From Roseomonas sp. HF4 (lineage in GTDB: Bacteria; Pseudomonadota; Alphaproteobacteria; Acetobacterales; Acetobacteraceae): a DNA stretch of 64,000 nucleotides. Within the stretch, counting starts at the first letter, position 1. Each line of letters starts with the position of its first letter. Shown piece after piece: positions 7,630 to 16,497 of the stretch. The DNA lies in NCBI RefSeq assembly GCF_005222755.1, contig NZ_STGD01000006.1, positions 186,001 to 250,000 of the forward strand, read 5' to 3'. Both the position numbers and the translations under genes were made by a program. The notes under the pieces are model-generated. The model saw only the letters and a program-made list of their open reading frames with translations. It was not told where the DNA came from and did no database searches.

Positions 7630-9353
7630 CCTTCGCCGACCCGCGGGACGGCGACCTCGAGGACGACGCATCCAGCACCACGCGGCATTCGCTGCTCGGC
7701 CACGCGACGCACATGCTGCTCGAGATCAGCCTGCCGAAGCTGGCGCTGGCGGCGACGCTGCTGCTGCTGGTGCCGGCGCTGCTGCTCGGCGCCGCGCCCA
7801 AGGCCGCGGTCTGGTTCGCCGACGAAGTCTGGCACCGGGTAGCGGGCTTCGGGGTGGTGCTGGCGGCGCTGGCCTTCGCGGCCATCCTCGGCGCCGTCGG
7901 CTGGCGCTGGGGTCGGGTTCTGTTCCGCACGGTCGAGCGGAACTTCTGGGCGCTGAATGCGGGCCTCGTGCAGCCGCTCTACACCGCGCTGCGGGAAGTC
8001 GCGCGGCTGCTGCTGGAACGCGCGGCACCCGGCCGCCCGCTCCGGGCTGTGCGGCGGGACGCCGGGCTCGCCGCCGGCGCGTCGATCGCACTGCTGGCGG
8101 CGCTGGTCGCCTACGCCACGGGGCCCCTGCCGACGCTGCGCGTGGCGGAGGTGACGACCGCCGGCCTCATGGGCGCGCTGTCCGATGCGCTCGGCAACGG
8201 CATCTGGGTCGTGGCCGTCTACCTGATGGTGGGCGCGCCCGCCTGGTCCATCGCCGAGGCCATCGCCGGCACGCCCGAGGACCTTGGCCCGCTGCCGGCC
8301 GGGGGCGTCGCGGCGTGGCGCGTGGCGCACCTGTCCGACATCCACACCGTCGGCGACCGCTTCGGCTTCCGCCTGGAATCGGGGCGCGACGGGCCGCGCG
8401 GCAACGACCGGCTGCACCGCCTGTTCCGGCTGCTGGCGGCCGAGGATGCGACGCACCCGCTCGACTGGATACTGATCACGGGCGACATCACCGATGCCGG
8501 CCGGAACGCGGAATTCATCGCCTTCGAGGATGCGCTCGACGCCCATCCGACGCTCCGCGACCGCGTGCTGATCCTGCCCGGCAACCACGACGTGAACATC
8601 GTGGACCGCGCCAATCCGGCGCGGCTCGAACTGCCGATCGCGCCGGGCGGGTCGCTCCGGCGGCTGCGGATGCTGGCGGCGACGGCACGGCTGCAGGGCG
8701 ACCGCGTGCGGCTGGTGGACCGCGGGACGCGCCGCGCCGGCCCGACGCTCGCGGCCTGGCTTGCGGCGGACGGGCGAGGCGAGGCGCTCGCGCGCTTCAT
8801 AGATGCGGGCGGGGTGCGGGCCGGCTTCGCCGCGCGGCGGATGTGGAACGATGCCTTCCCGATGCTGGTGCCGCCCGGCACGCCGGACGGGCTCGGGGTC
8901 GTGTTGCTCGACACGAATGCCGAGACGCATTTCTCCTTCACCAACGCCCTCGGCCTGGTGGGGATGGACCAGCTGCGCGCCGCGGAGACGGCGATGGCCG
9001 AGTGGCCCGCCGCGCGCTGGCTGATCGGGCTGCATCATCACCTGGTGGAATACCCGCGTCCTGGCGCGACGCTGGCCGACCGGATCGGCACGGCCCTGGT
9101 GAACGGCCACTGGGTGCTGCAACGCCTGCGCCGAATCGCGCCGCGCGCGGTGGTGCTGCACGGGCACCGTCATGTGGACTGGATGGGGTCCTGCGGGGGG
9201 CTGCGTATCCTCTCAGCACCTTCGCCGGTGATGGGCGCGGGCGATGCGGAGGACCGGCATTGCTGGCTGCACGCCCTGGCGCCGGCGCCAAATGGCGGCC
9301 TTGCGCTGCTGGCGCCGCGGCGGCTCGCCATTCCGGGCGAGTCGGTGGCCTGA
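7626..9353 (+). CDS. Membrane-anchored calcineurin-like metallophosphoesterase
   Basis: A 575-residue protein with two parts. Residues 1-225 hold about four transmembrane segments (LALAATLLLLVPALLLG, VLAALAFAAILGAVGW, ASIALLAALVAYA, GIWVVAVYLMVGA). The rest is a calcineurin-like phosphoesterase domain with all metal motifs: HLSDIH (Asp238, His240), GDI (Asp287), GNHD (319-322), GLHHH, and HGHRH (512-516). The GTG at 7626 overlaps the previous stop; an internal ATG at 7710 would still keep every transmembrane segment. It probably hydrolyses a phosphodiester or phospholipid head group at the cytoplasmic face, but the substrate is unknown. The membrane module is not one I recognise. Confidence 0.88.
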   Translation: MTFADPRDGDLEDDASSTTRHSLLGHATHMLLEISLPKLALAATLLLLVPALLLGAAPKAAVWFADEVWHRVAGFGVVLAALAFAAILGAVGWRWGRVLFRTVERNFWALNAGLVQPLYTALREVARLLLERAAPGRPLRAVRRDAGLAAGASIALLAALVAYATGPLPTLRVAEVTTAGLMGALSDALGNGIWVVAVYLMVGAPAWSIAEAIAGTPEDLGPLPAGGVAAWRVAHLSDIHTVGDRFGFRLESGRDGPRGNDRLHRLFRLLAAEDATHPLDWILITGDITDAGRNAEFIAFEDALDAHPTLRDRVLILPGNHDVNIVDRANPARLELPIAPGGSLRRLRMLAATARLQGDRVRLVDRGTRRAGPTLAAWLAADGRGEALARFIDAGGVRAGFAARRMWNDAFPMLVPPGTPDGLGVVLLDTNAETHFSFTNALGLVGMDQLRAAETAMAEWPAARWLIGLHHHLVEYPRPGATLADRIGTALVNGHWVLQRLRRIAPRAVVLHGHRHVDWMGSCGGLRILSAPSPVMGAGDAEDRHCWLHALAPAPNGGLALLAPRRLAIPGESVA

Positions 9354-9402
9354 TTCCGGGCGAAGCGTGGATGGGGCGTCCCGCGCGGATCGGGGCGGCG
9401 AA

Positions 9403-9431
9403 TTGAAAATCCCCGGTACCGGCGTTAGCTC
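9403..9431 (+). promoter_or_regulatory. Possible sigma-70-type promoter for tRNA-Leu
   Basis: TTGAAA at 9403-9408 and TAGCTC at 9426-9431 are separated by 17 bases and lie about 70 bases before the tRNA. The -10 element is a poor match, so this is only suggestive. Confidence 0.25.
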
Positions 9432-9498
9432 CGGGACGGGTGATCGGTTCCGCGGGATGCTTCCCGAAGGGACCGGCGCCGATCAGGATGCGTCCGGC

Positions 9499-9585
9499 GC
9501 GGGCGTGGCGGAATAGGCAGACGCAGCGGACTTAAAATCCGCTTCTGGCAACAGAGTGTCGGTTCGAGCCCGACCGCCCGCACCA
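9499..9585 (+). tRNA. tRNA-Leu (anticodon UAA)
   Basis: Acceptor arms GCGGGCG (9499-9505) and CGCCCGC (9575-9581) pair perfectly, followed by A and an encoded CCA (9583-9585). The anticodon stem GCGGA/TCCGC encloses loop CTTAAAA, giving anticodon TAA at 9533-9535. A long variable arm (TCTGGCAACAGAG) identifies a class II tRNA, and the T arm has GGTTCGAGCC. It reads UUA/UUG codons, which are rare in such a GC-rich genome. The convergent mlaA gene ends 11 bases downstream. Confidence 0.97.
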
Positions 9586-9596
9586 GGCCGCCCGCC

Positions 9597-10337
9597 TCAG
9601 CGCGTGGCGCCGGCCGCCGCGACAGCCTCCGGCTCGTCCTCCTGCTCCTGTTCGGCCAGCGCTGCGCGATCGGCCGGGCAGGATGCGGCGCGGCGCTGCA
9701 GGTAGGCGCTCCGGTGCAGGGCGTAGGAATCGAGCGCCGCCGCCTCGATCGCGCCCAGGTCGGCATGCACCTCGACATAGCCTGCGAACAGGTCGCCGGC
9801 GCGCCAGCCGGCCACCAGCTCCGTCCCCAGGGCCTGCGCCAGCGCCGCATGGGTCGCGATGGTGGCGCCGGCATCGCGCAGAGTCGAAGGGCCCAGCACC
9901 GGCAGCACCAGGAACGGCCCGCTCGGCACGCCCCAGCTGCACAGCGCATCCGTCATGGCGAAGGGCCGCCGCGGGAAGCCGAGGCCGGTCGCGGCATCCT
10001 GCGCGCCGCCGAGACCGAGCGTCGTGTTGATCCCGAAGCGCAGCATGGCGTTCGCGGCGATGCCGAGTTGCCCGGCCGCAAGGCCGCTCAGCGCCGAGAC
10101 CGGTTCGCCGAGATTGGCCAGCGCATTGCCGATGCCGCGGCGTACGCCGGGCGGCGTCACCGCCACATAGGCCTCCGCCGCCGGCGTCAGCACCCAGGAC
10201 TGCATGACGCGGTTGAGGGCATGGACGCGGCGGTTCAGCGGCTCCAGCGGATCAGGCGCCGCCTGGACCGGCACCGCCGCCAGCATGAGAAAAAGCCCGA
10301 GGGCGGCGCCGAGGGCGCCTTGGATCCGGCCTTGCAT
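9597..10337 (-). CDS. mlaA: MlaA family protein (VacJ), phospholipid asymmetry
   Basis: Outer-membrane component of the Mla retrograde phospholipid pathway, 246 residues. After a signal peptide (GLFLMLAAVPVQAAP) comes the family hallmark DPLEPLNRRVHALN, then TPPGVRRGIGNALANLGEPV, FGINTTLGLGG and PSGPFLVLPVLGPSTLRD, all characteristic MlaA stretches. There is no lipobox cysteine: the predicted cleavage is signal peptidase I type, unlike the E. coli lipoprotein. The start at 10337 was chosen because a GGAAGG lies nine bases upstream and the signal peptide begins there. The C-terminus is Glu-rich (EQEQEDEPEA). No mlaFEDBC genes are nearby. Confidence 0.9.
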   Translation of the reverse strand: MQGRIQGALGAALGLFLMLAAVPVQAAPDPLEPLNRRVHALNRVMQSWVLTPAAEAYVAVTPPGVRRGIGNALANLGEPVSALSGLAAGQLGIAANAMLRFGINTTLGLGGAQDAATGLGFPRRPFAMTDALCSWGVPSGPFLVLPVLGPSTLRDAGATIATHAALAQALGTELVAGWRAGDLFAGYVEVHADLGAIEAAALDSYALHRSAYLQRRAASCPADRAALAEQEQEDEPEAVAAAGATR

Positions 10338-10597
10338 CCGATCCGACCTTCCGTTCGCGGATGCCGTCCCGGGCCGGGTTTTGCGGCGCGGGAGCCGTAC
10401 GCGGCTGCGGGCCGGCATCTCACGCGACGGGTAATAGTTAAGAAATGGTTGACGCGCCAGCATCGCGTCGCTGCGCGCCCCGGATCCGCGGTACCACCCA
10501 TCCCGGATGCCTGCCGGTGCCCGACCCGCCGCCGACGCCCTAACCGCTTGGTCAACATCGCCATGTCATGGTCCGCGCCCCGGGACGCGGCCATTCC

Positions 10598-11413
10598 ATG
10601 GACATCGTCGATTTCCTCCGAGCCCTGCCGAGCGCCGCCGTCTACGGCGCCTTCATGGCGACCGGCGCGGCGCTCGCCGCGCTGTCCTGCCGCCTGGTCG
10701 CGCCGCTGGTCGGCACGCCGCCCACGAAGGAGATGCTGGACGTCGCGATGCGCACGACCGCTGCCGTGACCGGCGCGCTGACGCTGACACTCGCCTTCTG
10801 CGCCGTGCAGGCGCGCAGCCAGATGACCGACGCGCAGCGCAGTGTGCACGTGGAGGCGGCGGCGATCGGCGGCCTGCTCCGCCTGGCCGACCGGCTGGGC
10901 GAGCCCGCCCGCGCGCTCGTGCCCGCCATCGCCGCCTATCTGCGCAGCATCACGGAGGAGGAATTCCCCACCATGGCCGGGACCGGCCGCCACCCCGCCA
11001 CGCAGCGCCTCGCCGAGGCGATCGAGGCCGCCGCCCACGCCGCCGCCGTCGCGGCCACCGGCAGCCTCGCGGCCGACATGCTGAAGGAGGCCAACGAGGT
11101 CGAGACGGCGCGGGAGGACCGCCTCCAGGCCGCCACCGTCGCGCTGCCGCAGGAATTCTGGGTGCTGATCCTGCTGCTCGCGGGCCTGGTCCTCGCGAGC
11201 GGCACCCTCTATCCGCCACGGGCGCATGTCGTCGCCATGCTCGCGATCCAGGCCGCGGGCCTCGGCGCGCTGGTCGCCTTCGTCTTCCTGATCGAGCAGC
11301 CCTTCCGCGGGGAGATGCTGGTCTCGACCGACCCGTACCGGGTGCTTGCACGGAGCGTCGCGCATCGCCTCGACCCCGGCGGCGGCCCGGTGCCCGGCGC
11401 CGCGGCGCCGTGA
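10598..11413 (+). CDS. DUF4239 (bestrophin-like) membrane protein, first copy
   Basis: A 271-residue membrane protein with two N-terminal transmembrane helices, a soluble helical middle (about residues 65-185) and two C-terminal helices. The pattern HVEAAAIGGLLRLADRLGEP and the end FLIEQPFRGEMLVSTDPYRV match the DUF4239 layout (Glu-Ala before the helical domain, a PF-x-G motif after the last helix). DUF4239 is described as bestrophin-like, which suggests but does not prove anion conductance. An ATG at 10568 in the same frame is possible. The stop overlaps the next GTG by four bases. It opens the envelope cluster; a second DUF4239 protein lies at 15083. Confidence 0.75.
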   Translation: MDIVDFLRALPSAAVYGAFMATGAALAALSCRLVAPLVGTPPTKEMLDVAMRTTAAVTGALTLTLAFCAVQARSQMTDAQRSVHVEAAAIGGLLRLADRLGEPARALVPAIAAYLRSITEEEFPTMAGTGRHPATQRLAEAIEAAAHAAAVAATGSLAADMLKEANEVETAREDRLQAATVALPQEFWVLILLLAGLVLASGTLYPPRAHVVAMLAIQAAGLGALVAFVFLIEQPFRGEMLVSTDPYRVLARSVAHRLDPGGGPVPGAAAP

Positions 11414-11793
11414 GCCCGGGACGGTCGCCGGGCGCCTGCCTCGCCATCCTGGACGGCATCGGTGGCTCCCTGGTCCTGCACCACGACCGCGTGCGCATCC
11501 TGCGCCACGGCGCCTGGTTCAGCGCGATCAACCTGCTCTCGCATGTCGAGCGCGAGATCGAGACCACCATCCTGCTGCGCCGCCTGGCGGCGGTGCACCT
11601 CGTGGGCGCGCTCGGTGTGCTGCAGTTCCTGCGCCTGAGCTACGCCGGCGCACCGCCGCCGACCGGGCACCATCTGCGCGACGCCTTCGCCGAGAACGCG
11701 TTCCTGTTCGGGCTGCTCGACAATCGCCCCCTGTTCGCCATGGCGACGCGCATCCAGGCGGCGGCGCGCGCCGGCGGCCCGCCCGGCGCGTGA
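11410..11793 (+). CDS. Conserved small protein, possible PH-like fold
   Basis: A 127-residue protein whose GTG start overlaps the stop of the DUF4239 gene (GTGA), so expression is probably coupled. The first 70 residues (DGIGGSLVLHHDRVRILRHG, then a run ending in EIETTILLRRLAAVHL) read like the beta-strand-rich start of small PH-like bacterial domains such as DUF4429. That is a weak resemblance. There is no signal peptide or clear transmembrane helix. Function unknown; proximity suggests a cytoplasmic partner of the preceding membrane protein. Confidence 0.55.
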   Translation: MSPGRSPGACLAILDGIGGSLVLHHDRVRILRHGAWFSAINLLSHVEREIETTILLRRLAAVHLVGALGVLQFLRLSYAGAPPPTGHHLRDAFAENAFLFGLLDNRPLFAMATRIQAAARAGGPPGA

Positions 11794-11911
11794 GGCGGCC
11801 CGCGCCATGCCGCGGCGCGGCGCCGTTAAGCGTCGGACAACCCGACCGATGCTCTAGTCCGTTCGTCGCCGATCGCGCGGCACCGCCCCAACACCGGGAT
11901 CGAGGACGACG

Positions 11912-12694
11912 ATGAGCGCAGGGCACGCCACGGGAACTCCATTGCCGAACGCCCACGCCGCACGCGGCCCGCGCCTGGCATCGGCGCTACGCCCGCTGCT
12001 GACGCCCGCGCTCGGCGTCGCCTGGGGCTTCGCGCTGGCCGCGCTGCTGCTGTCCGGCGCCGCCGGCGGCGATGCGCCGCGTGGCGCGCAGGCGGCGGCC
12101 CCGCCGGCCGAGGCGTTGGTCGAGCGCGTTGCACGCCTCGAGGCCGCGCTCGCGCATGTCGATTCCGGCCCGCGGGACGAACGCTTCATCGCGGCGGCGC
12201 TGCTGCTGCAAGCGGCGATCGCGACACCCCGGCCCTGGCTGCGCGAATACCGGGCCTTGGCGCGGCTCGCGCCGCCCGGCGCGCTGCCGGCGCCGCTGGC
12301 CGAGGTGCTGCTGAGCCACGCCGCCCGCGGCCTGCCGAGCGAGGCGGAACTGCGCGAACGCTACGCCGCGCTGCAGCCGCAGCTCCTCGCGCGCGCACCA
12401 CGGCCCGACGGCCTCGTGCAGCAGGCGACGCTCACGGTCCGCGCCGCTGCCTCCGGCATAGGGTTGATGTCCGCGCCCGCCCCGACCGACCAGGACCAGG
12501 CGATCGCGGGCGTCGCGCAGCAGCTGCGGCGCGGCAACCTGGCCGCGGCGGTGGCGGATGCCGCGGCGCTCGACCCCACGCTGCAGCCGCTGCTGGCCGG
12601 TTGGCTCGCCCAGGCCGGCGCCCGCCTCGCGGTCGAGCAGGCGCTGCAGGAGACACTGCTGCGCATGCTCTCGCCATCCGCCCGTCCCGGCTGA
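11912..12694 (+). CDS. Single-pass membrane protein with MIC60/mitofilin-like C-terminal domain, copy 1
   Basis: 260 residues: a basic N-terminus, one transmembrane helix (about 30-52), a short coiled coil (EALVERVARLEAALAHVD) and an alpha-helical C-terminal domain. That domain shows the order seen in alphaproteobacterial mitofilin homologues: LREYRALARLAPPGALPAPL, ARGLPSEAELRERYAAL, LTVRAAASG, RRGNLAAAVADAAALDP and a final WLAQAGARLAVEQAL. The resemblance is by eye. GAGGA lies five bases before the ATG. A second protein with the same architecture lies at 17547 in this cluster. MIC60 homologues shape inner-membrane curvature; that role here is inference. Confidence 0.6.
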   Translation: MSAGHATGTPLPNAHAARGPRLASALRPLLTPALGVAWGFALAALLLSGAAGGDAPRGAQAAAPPAEALVERVARLEAALAHVDSGPRDERFIAAALLLQAAIATPRPWLREYRALARLAPPGALPAPLAEVLLSHAARGLPSEAELRERYAALQPQLLARAPRPDGLVQQATLTVRAAASGIGLMSAPAPTDQDQAIAGVAQQLRRGNLAAAVADAAALDPTLQPLLAGWLAQAGARLAVEQALQETLLRMLSPSARPG

Positions 12695-12737
12695 CGCCCG
12701 ATGCCCCCGCATCCCGCCCCGCATCAAGGAGCCCCCC

Positions 12738-13799
12738 GTGCGACGCCACGCCCTTGCCCTGTTCGCCGGCCTCCTGCTGGCGCACGCCGCCGGCCCCGCC
12801 GGCGCCCAGTCCTCCATGACGCTGCGCGACCGCCTGGTGGTGGTCAGCTCGGCCTCCTCCGCTGGCATCACGCAACTGCTGGCGGACGGCTTCACGCAGC
12901 GCCACCAGGGCGTGGTGCCGCCGATCACCGACGCCCTCGGCTCGACCCGGGCGCTCGAGTTGTTCTGCACCGGCGTCGGGCCACAGACGCCCGACCTCGC
13001 GGTGGTCACGCGCCGCATGACGCGCGCGGTGCAGGAAGCCTGCAACGCGAACGGCGTGCGCGACATCATCGAGTTGCAGATCGGCCTCGGCGCCGTCGTC
13101 CTCGTGACCCGGCGGGGGGAAGCGCTGCCCGGCCTCACCACCCGCCAGGTCTGGGAAGCGCTGGTCGCCGAACGCCCGGCTGAGGAGGATTTCACGGCGA
13201 ACGGCGCACGCCTCTGGTCAGACCTCGGCGCCGGGCTGCCCCGCTCCGAGATTCGCGCCGTCCTGCCCGAACACGGCTCGGGCACCCGCGCGCTGTTCGA
13301 CGACCTGGTGCTCGAGGCCGGGTGCCGCCACGTCCGCGCCATCCGGCTGATCTTCGAGGCCGCCTACCGGCGGCGCAAATGCGTCACGCTGCGCGACGAC
13401 GCACGCATCACCGACGTGCCGAGCGACAGGGTGACGGCGGCGCTGCTCGCGGCGCCGCCCGGCACCGTCGCGGCCGTGAGCTACGACCAGCTCGTCGCGA
13501 GCGGCGGCAACCTGGTGGCGATCCCACTCGACGGCGTCGTGCCCTCCCCGCGCAGCATCGGCACGATCGACTACGAGCCGGCGCGCACCTTCTTCGTCTA
13601 CGCCAAGCGCCAGCACAGCCGGAACCAGCAGGGCGTGGGCGTCGTGCGGGGCGTGCGGGAATTCATGATCGAGGCGACCAGCGAGCATGCCGGCGGGCCG
13701 GGCGGCTACCTGGCCGAGGCCGGCCTCGTGCCGCTGCCGCCGGCCGACCGCGCGGCACAGCGCCGCGTGGCCGAACGCCAGTCCCTGATGTCCCGCTGA
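12738..13799 (+). CDS. PstS-like periplasmic substrate-binding protein
   Basis: 353 residues with a Sec signal peptide (ALALFAGLLLAHAAGPAGAQ). The fold follows PstS-type phosphate-binding proteins: LVVVSSASSAGITQLLADGF opens the domain, then TPDLAVVTRRMT, and PEHGSGTRALFDDL, the GSGT-R motif that contacts oxyanions in PstS. The GTG at 12738 has AAGGA seven bases upstream. No pstCAB permease or ATPase genes are near; instead it sits between two envelope proteins of unknown function, so it may sense an anion rather than feed a transporter. The ligand (phosphate or another anion) is not determined. Confidence 0.8.
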   Translation: MRRHALALFAGLLLAHAAGPAGAQSSMTLRDRLVVVSSASSAGITQLLADGFTQRHQGVVPPITDALGSTRALELFCTGVGPQTPDLAVVTRRMTRAVQEACNANGVRDIIELQIGLGAVVLVTRRGEALPGLTTRQVWEALVAERPAEEDFTANGARLWSDLGAGLPRSEIRAVLPEHGSGTRALFDDLVLEAGCRHVRAIRLIFEAAYRRRKCVTLRDDARITDVPSDRVTAALLAAPPGTVAAVSYDQLVASGGNLVAIPLDGVVPSPRSIGTIDYEPARTFFVYAKRQHSRNQQGVGVVRGVREFMIEATSEHAGGPGGYLAEAGLVPLPPADRAAQRRVAERQSLMSR

Positions 13800-13823
13800 C
13801 CGCCCCCCGCCGGAGTTCCCGCC

Positions 13824-14546
13824 ATGCACGCCAAGGCCATGCTTCTCGCCGCGATCCTCGCCCTGCCGCTGCCCGCCGCGGCGCAGCAGGCGCCGGGCGC
13901 GGCGCCCGGCAGCGTCATCCCGACGCCGCTGCAGGACCTGCCCTCGGATGACGGGCTGCTCGACCGGGCGGAACGGCTCTGGGGCAGCGTCATCGACCGG
14001 CTCGGCTTCGGCTTCGGCACTTCCGCCTTCACCCGGCAGCACAGCGCCGTGGAGCGGCTGCGCGCGCAGGAGGACTTCGCCTGGCTGATGGACCTGGCCG
14101 GCTACAAGCTGAAGGAGATCGAGAGCTCGATCAGCCTGCTACCCAGCCTGTCGCTCACCTTCGGCCAGGCGCGTGAACTGACCGAGGCCGACCGCGAATA
14201 CATCGAGCGCATGCTGGAGCGCCACGCGATCAACCACCCCGGCCCGCTCTCGGCCGTGCAACGCATGATCGTGCGGGGCGTGGTGGAGGCGGGCGAACTC
14301 GGCAGCTTCTCGGTCGACAAGGTCGAGGTGGACCTCTTTCCCCTGCCGCGCGTGAGGTTCCAGCTCTCGCCGACCGATGCGCCGCTCGGCGTCGAGGCAA
14401 GCCGCATCATGCGCGCGATCGAACGGCTGAACGAACGCGTCACGGCGCTCGGCGCGCGCCAGCCGGGTTCGGGCACCGGCCAGCAACTCGACCTCGACCG
14501 GCAGCCTCCCGGCCGGACGCGGCCGGCGGCGATGATCCTTCACTGA
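13824..14546 (+). CDS. Exported protein of unknown function
   Basis: 240 residues with an N-terminal Sec signal peptide ending near AAAQQAPG. I do not recognise the mature domain. It is mixed helical, with FAWLMDLAGYKLKEIESSIS, a hydrophobic LLPSLSLTFG, EADREYIERMLERHA and a predicted amphipathic tail. The C-terminal 40 residues are polar and Gly/Pro-rich. It lies 24 bases after the PstS-like gene and 48 before the next gene on the same strand, so it is likely co-transcribed and acts in the periplasm. Confidence 0.65.
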   Translation: MHAKAMLLAAILALPLPAAAQQAPGAAPGSVIPTPLQDLPSDDGLLDRAERLWGSVIDRLGFGFGTSAFTRQHSAVERLRAQEDFAWLMDLAGYKLKEIESSISLLPSLSLTFGQARELTEADREYIERMLERHAINHPGPLSAVQRMIVRGVVEAGELGSFSVDKVEVDLFPLPRVRFQLSPTDAPLGVEASRIMRAIERLNERVTALGARQPGSGTGQQLDLDRQPPGRTRPAAMILH

Positions 14547-14594
14547 CCATAAAGGACGCGGCCGCATCAATGCGGCCGAGAGACGAAAGGCAGG

Positions 14595-15035
14595 ATGCCG
14601 ATGACCGCGACCGACGACGTGCCCCGGGGCCAGTACGGGGAGCTCGTGAAACTGCAGCTTCACGGCCGCCGCTTCCTCGACCGCGAGCAGGAGCGCCGGC
14701 TGCTCGAGGAAGGGCTCGTGCGCTACGGGCTGACGCTCGACGACGCGCGCGGCCTCATCCGCGCAGCGGCGCAGCAGAACGAGGTGGCGCTGGAGGGCGA
14801 GCTCGGCACCTCGACGCGCGAATTGCTGCGCACCCTCGCCGACGGGCGCCAGCGCCTCGCGCGGGAGGATTTCGACCGCGCCGCCGCCTTCTACCGCGCC
14901 CGTGCCGGCGGCGGCGTGACCGAGCCCGAGGCCGCGCGGCGCGTGAAGCGTCTGATGGAGGAACTCGACCTCCGCCCGAAGCCGACCGGACGGCTGCTCC
15001 GCTCGAACCGCTGGTACCGCGCCATCGAGGCCTGA
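14595..15035 (+). CDS. Stand-alone small helical protein sharing a domain with the carbonic-anhydrase-like protein at 18691
   Basis: 146 residues, cytoplasmic, helical, no signal. Residues 35-146 align clearly with the last 110 residues of the protein at 18691-19668: LLEEGLVRYGLT matches LLSDGVTHHGLT, FDRAAAFYRARAGGGVTEPE matches VERAAALYRNITGRRVTEVE, and LDLRPKPTGRLL matches DNLRPRPAGMLL. So the cluster encodes this domain twice, once free and once fused. I do not recognise the domain. It starts with MPMTATDDV; a second Met at codon 3 is possible. Confidence 0.7.
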   Translation: MPMTATDDVPRGQYGELVKLQLHGRRFLDREQERRLLEEGLVRYGLTLDDARGLIRAAAQQNEVALEGELGTSTRELLRTLADGRQRLAREDFDRAAAFYRARAGGGVTEPEAARRVKRLMEELDLRPKPTGRLLRSNRWYRAIEA

Positions 15036-15082
15036 GCGCCCGCCGTGCAGCCGCGCGGCAGGCTCTCCGAAGGATCGCGGAC

Positions 15083-15883
15083 GTGGACATCGTGCTGCCC
15101 CATATTCTCGCCGGCCTGCCCGCCTGGGCGGGCATCATCATCACCATCGCGGTGCCGGTGCTGCTCGCGCTGCTGCTCGGGCGCGTCATGTACGCGCTGT
15201 TCACGCATGCGGAATTCCAGGCCAATGCGGTGGTCGGCGCCGTCAAGTACGGCTTCGTGGTCGAGATCTACGCCGTCGTCGCCGCGCTGACGCTGGTCGG
15301 CAGCTGGGACACCTTCCAGACCGCCCGCGACACCCTGCAGAAGGAGGCGTCCGGCCTCTACATGCTGGCACTGTCGGTCGACACCTTCGACGGGCCGAAC
15401 CTGGCCGCGACACGGCAGGAGATGCGCGCCGCCATCCGCAACTACGCGGCGGCCGTGGTCGCGCAGGACTGGCCCGCCATGCAGGCGGGCGTCACATCCT
15501 CCGGGTCGGACGCCGCCTTCCAGCGCATGACGCGCGCCTTCCTCGACGCGCCGAGCGAGCGCTCGGCGCAGCAGGTGCTGCAGCAGAAGACCGGCGACTG
15601 GCTCGGCCAAGTGGCGGAGGCGCGGATCGCGCGCCTCTCGGTCGCGTCACGCACGCTGTCGGGGCTGATCTGGCTGCTGGTGCTGACCGTCTCGGTGGCG
15701 GCCATCGCCTTCCAGTGGTTCTTCGGCGGCGCCAGCGCGGCGATGCACTACGCCATGGCGGCCGTCATCGCCATCATCGTGGGCGCGGTGCTGCTGGTCT
15801 CGGTGAAGCTCGCCTTTCCCTATGTGGGGCAGCCGCCGCTGCTCTCGCCGGCGCCGTTCCTGGCCATGATGGACCTGCGGTGA
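15083..15883 (+). CDS. DUF4239 (bestrophin-like) membrane protein, second copy
   Basis: 266 residues with the same plan as the protein at 10598: two N-terminal transmembrane helices, a soluble helical middle (DTLQKEASGLYMLALSVDTF, MRAAIRNYAAAVVAQDWPAM) and two C-terminal helices ending in a VSVKLAFPYVGQPPLLSP motif that occupies the PF-x-G position. The two are diverged, so this is an old duplication or separate recruitment. The GTG at 15083 follows AAGGA at 15070-15074. It ends 14 bases before the convergent gene at 15898-16497. The anion-channel-like role is inferred from the family name only. Confidence 0.75.
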   Translation: MDIVLPHILAGLPAWAGIIITIAVPVLLALLLGRVMYALFTHAEFQANAVVGAVKYGFVVEIYAVVAALTLVGSWDTFQTARDTLQKEASGLYMLALSVDTFDGPNLAATRQEMRAAIRNYAAAVVAQDWPAMQAGVTSSGSDAAFQRMTRAFLDAPSERSAQQVLQQKTGDWLGQVAEARIARLSVASRTLSGLIWLLVLTVSVAAIAFQWFFGGASAAMHYAMAAVIAIIVGAVLLVSVKLAFPYVGQPPLLSPAPFLAMMDLR

Positions 15884-15897
15884 TGCCGCGCGCGCCG

Positions 15898-16497
15898 TCA
15901 ATGCGCCGGGCGCGGGGCGTAGCGCCAGCGCTGGAACAGCAGCAGCGCCAGCCCGAAGGTCCAGAAGCCCATCCGTGCCGCCAACCAGCCCGCCAGATGC
16001 AGCCCGTAATGGAGCAGCGCCGCGACGAGCCCGGCCTGCAGCAGCACGGCCGCCATCGCGCGCAGCGCGTCGATGCCGTTCCAGAGCCGCGTCGCGACCG
16101 CGACGCCGCAGGCCAGCGCCATGGCCGAGCCCCAGGCCGCGAGACCGCCGATGCCGGCCGGGTTCCGCAGCGCGTCGAGCAGCGCGGCGCCTGCGCCCAC
16201 GCCCGGCAGCGCGTGGTCGGACAGGAAACGCCCGAGGCCGAGGCTCCAGGGCGCCGCCGCCTCGAGCATCCGCCCGGGCAGGAAGGCAGCGGGATCGGGC
16301 GTCGTGGCGAGGAGCGCGAGGCCGAGCGCGAGCCCCGCCACGGCCCCCGCCGCGCGCAGTGCGGGCACCGCCTCGGCGTCATGCGGCGCGACGGCGCGGA
16401 CCCCCGCGGCGCCGAGGCGGAGCAGCGCGACGGGCAGCAGCGCGGCCAGCGCCGCAAGGAGGATGGCATGCAGCGCGCCGGCGACATCGTGACCCAT
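15898..16497 (-). CDS. Polytopic membrane protein of unknown function
   Basis: 199 residues with about five hydrophobic helices (LHAILLAALAALLPVALLRL, GAVAGLALGLALLA, IGGLAAWGSAMALACGVAVA, MAAVLLQAGLVAALLHYGLH, MGFWTFGLALLLFQ). It is the only minus-strand gene of the 10.6-19.7 kb cluster. Its start codon lies inside the probable 5' end of the divergent gene at 16468, so the two promoter/start regions overlap. I do not recognise the family. The hydrophobicity pattern and length argue that it is real rather than a shadow. Confidence 0.6.
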   Translation of the reverse strand: MGHDVAGALHAILLAALAALLPVALLRLGAAGVRAVAPHDAEAVPALRAAGAVAGLALGLALLATTPDPAAFLPGRMLEAAAPWSLGLGRFLSDHALPGVGAGAALLDALRNPAGIGGLAAWGSAMALACGVAVATRLWNGIDALRAMAAVLLQAGLVAALLHYGLHLAGWLAARMGFWTFGLALLLFQRWRYAPRPAH

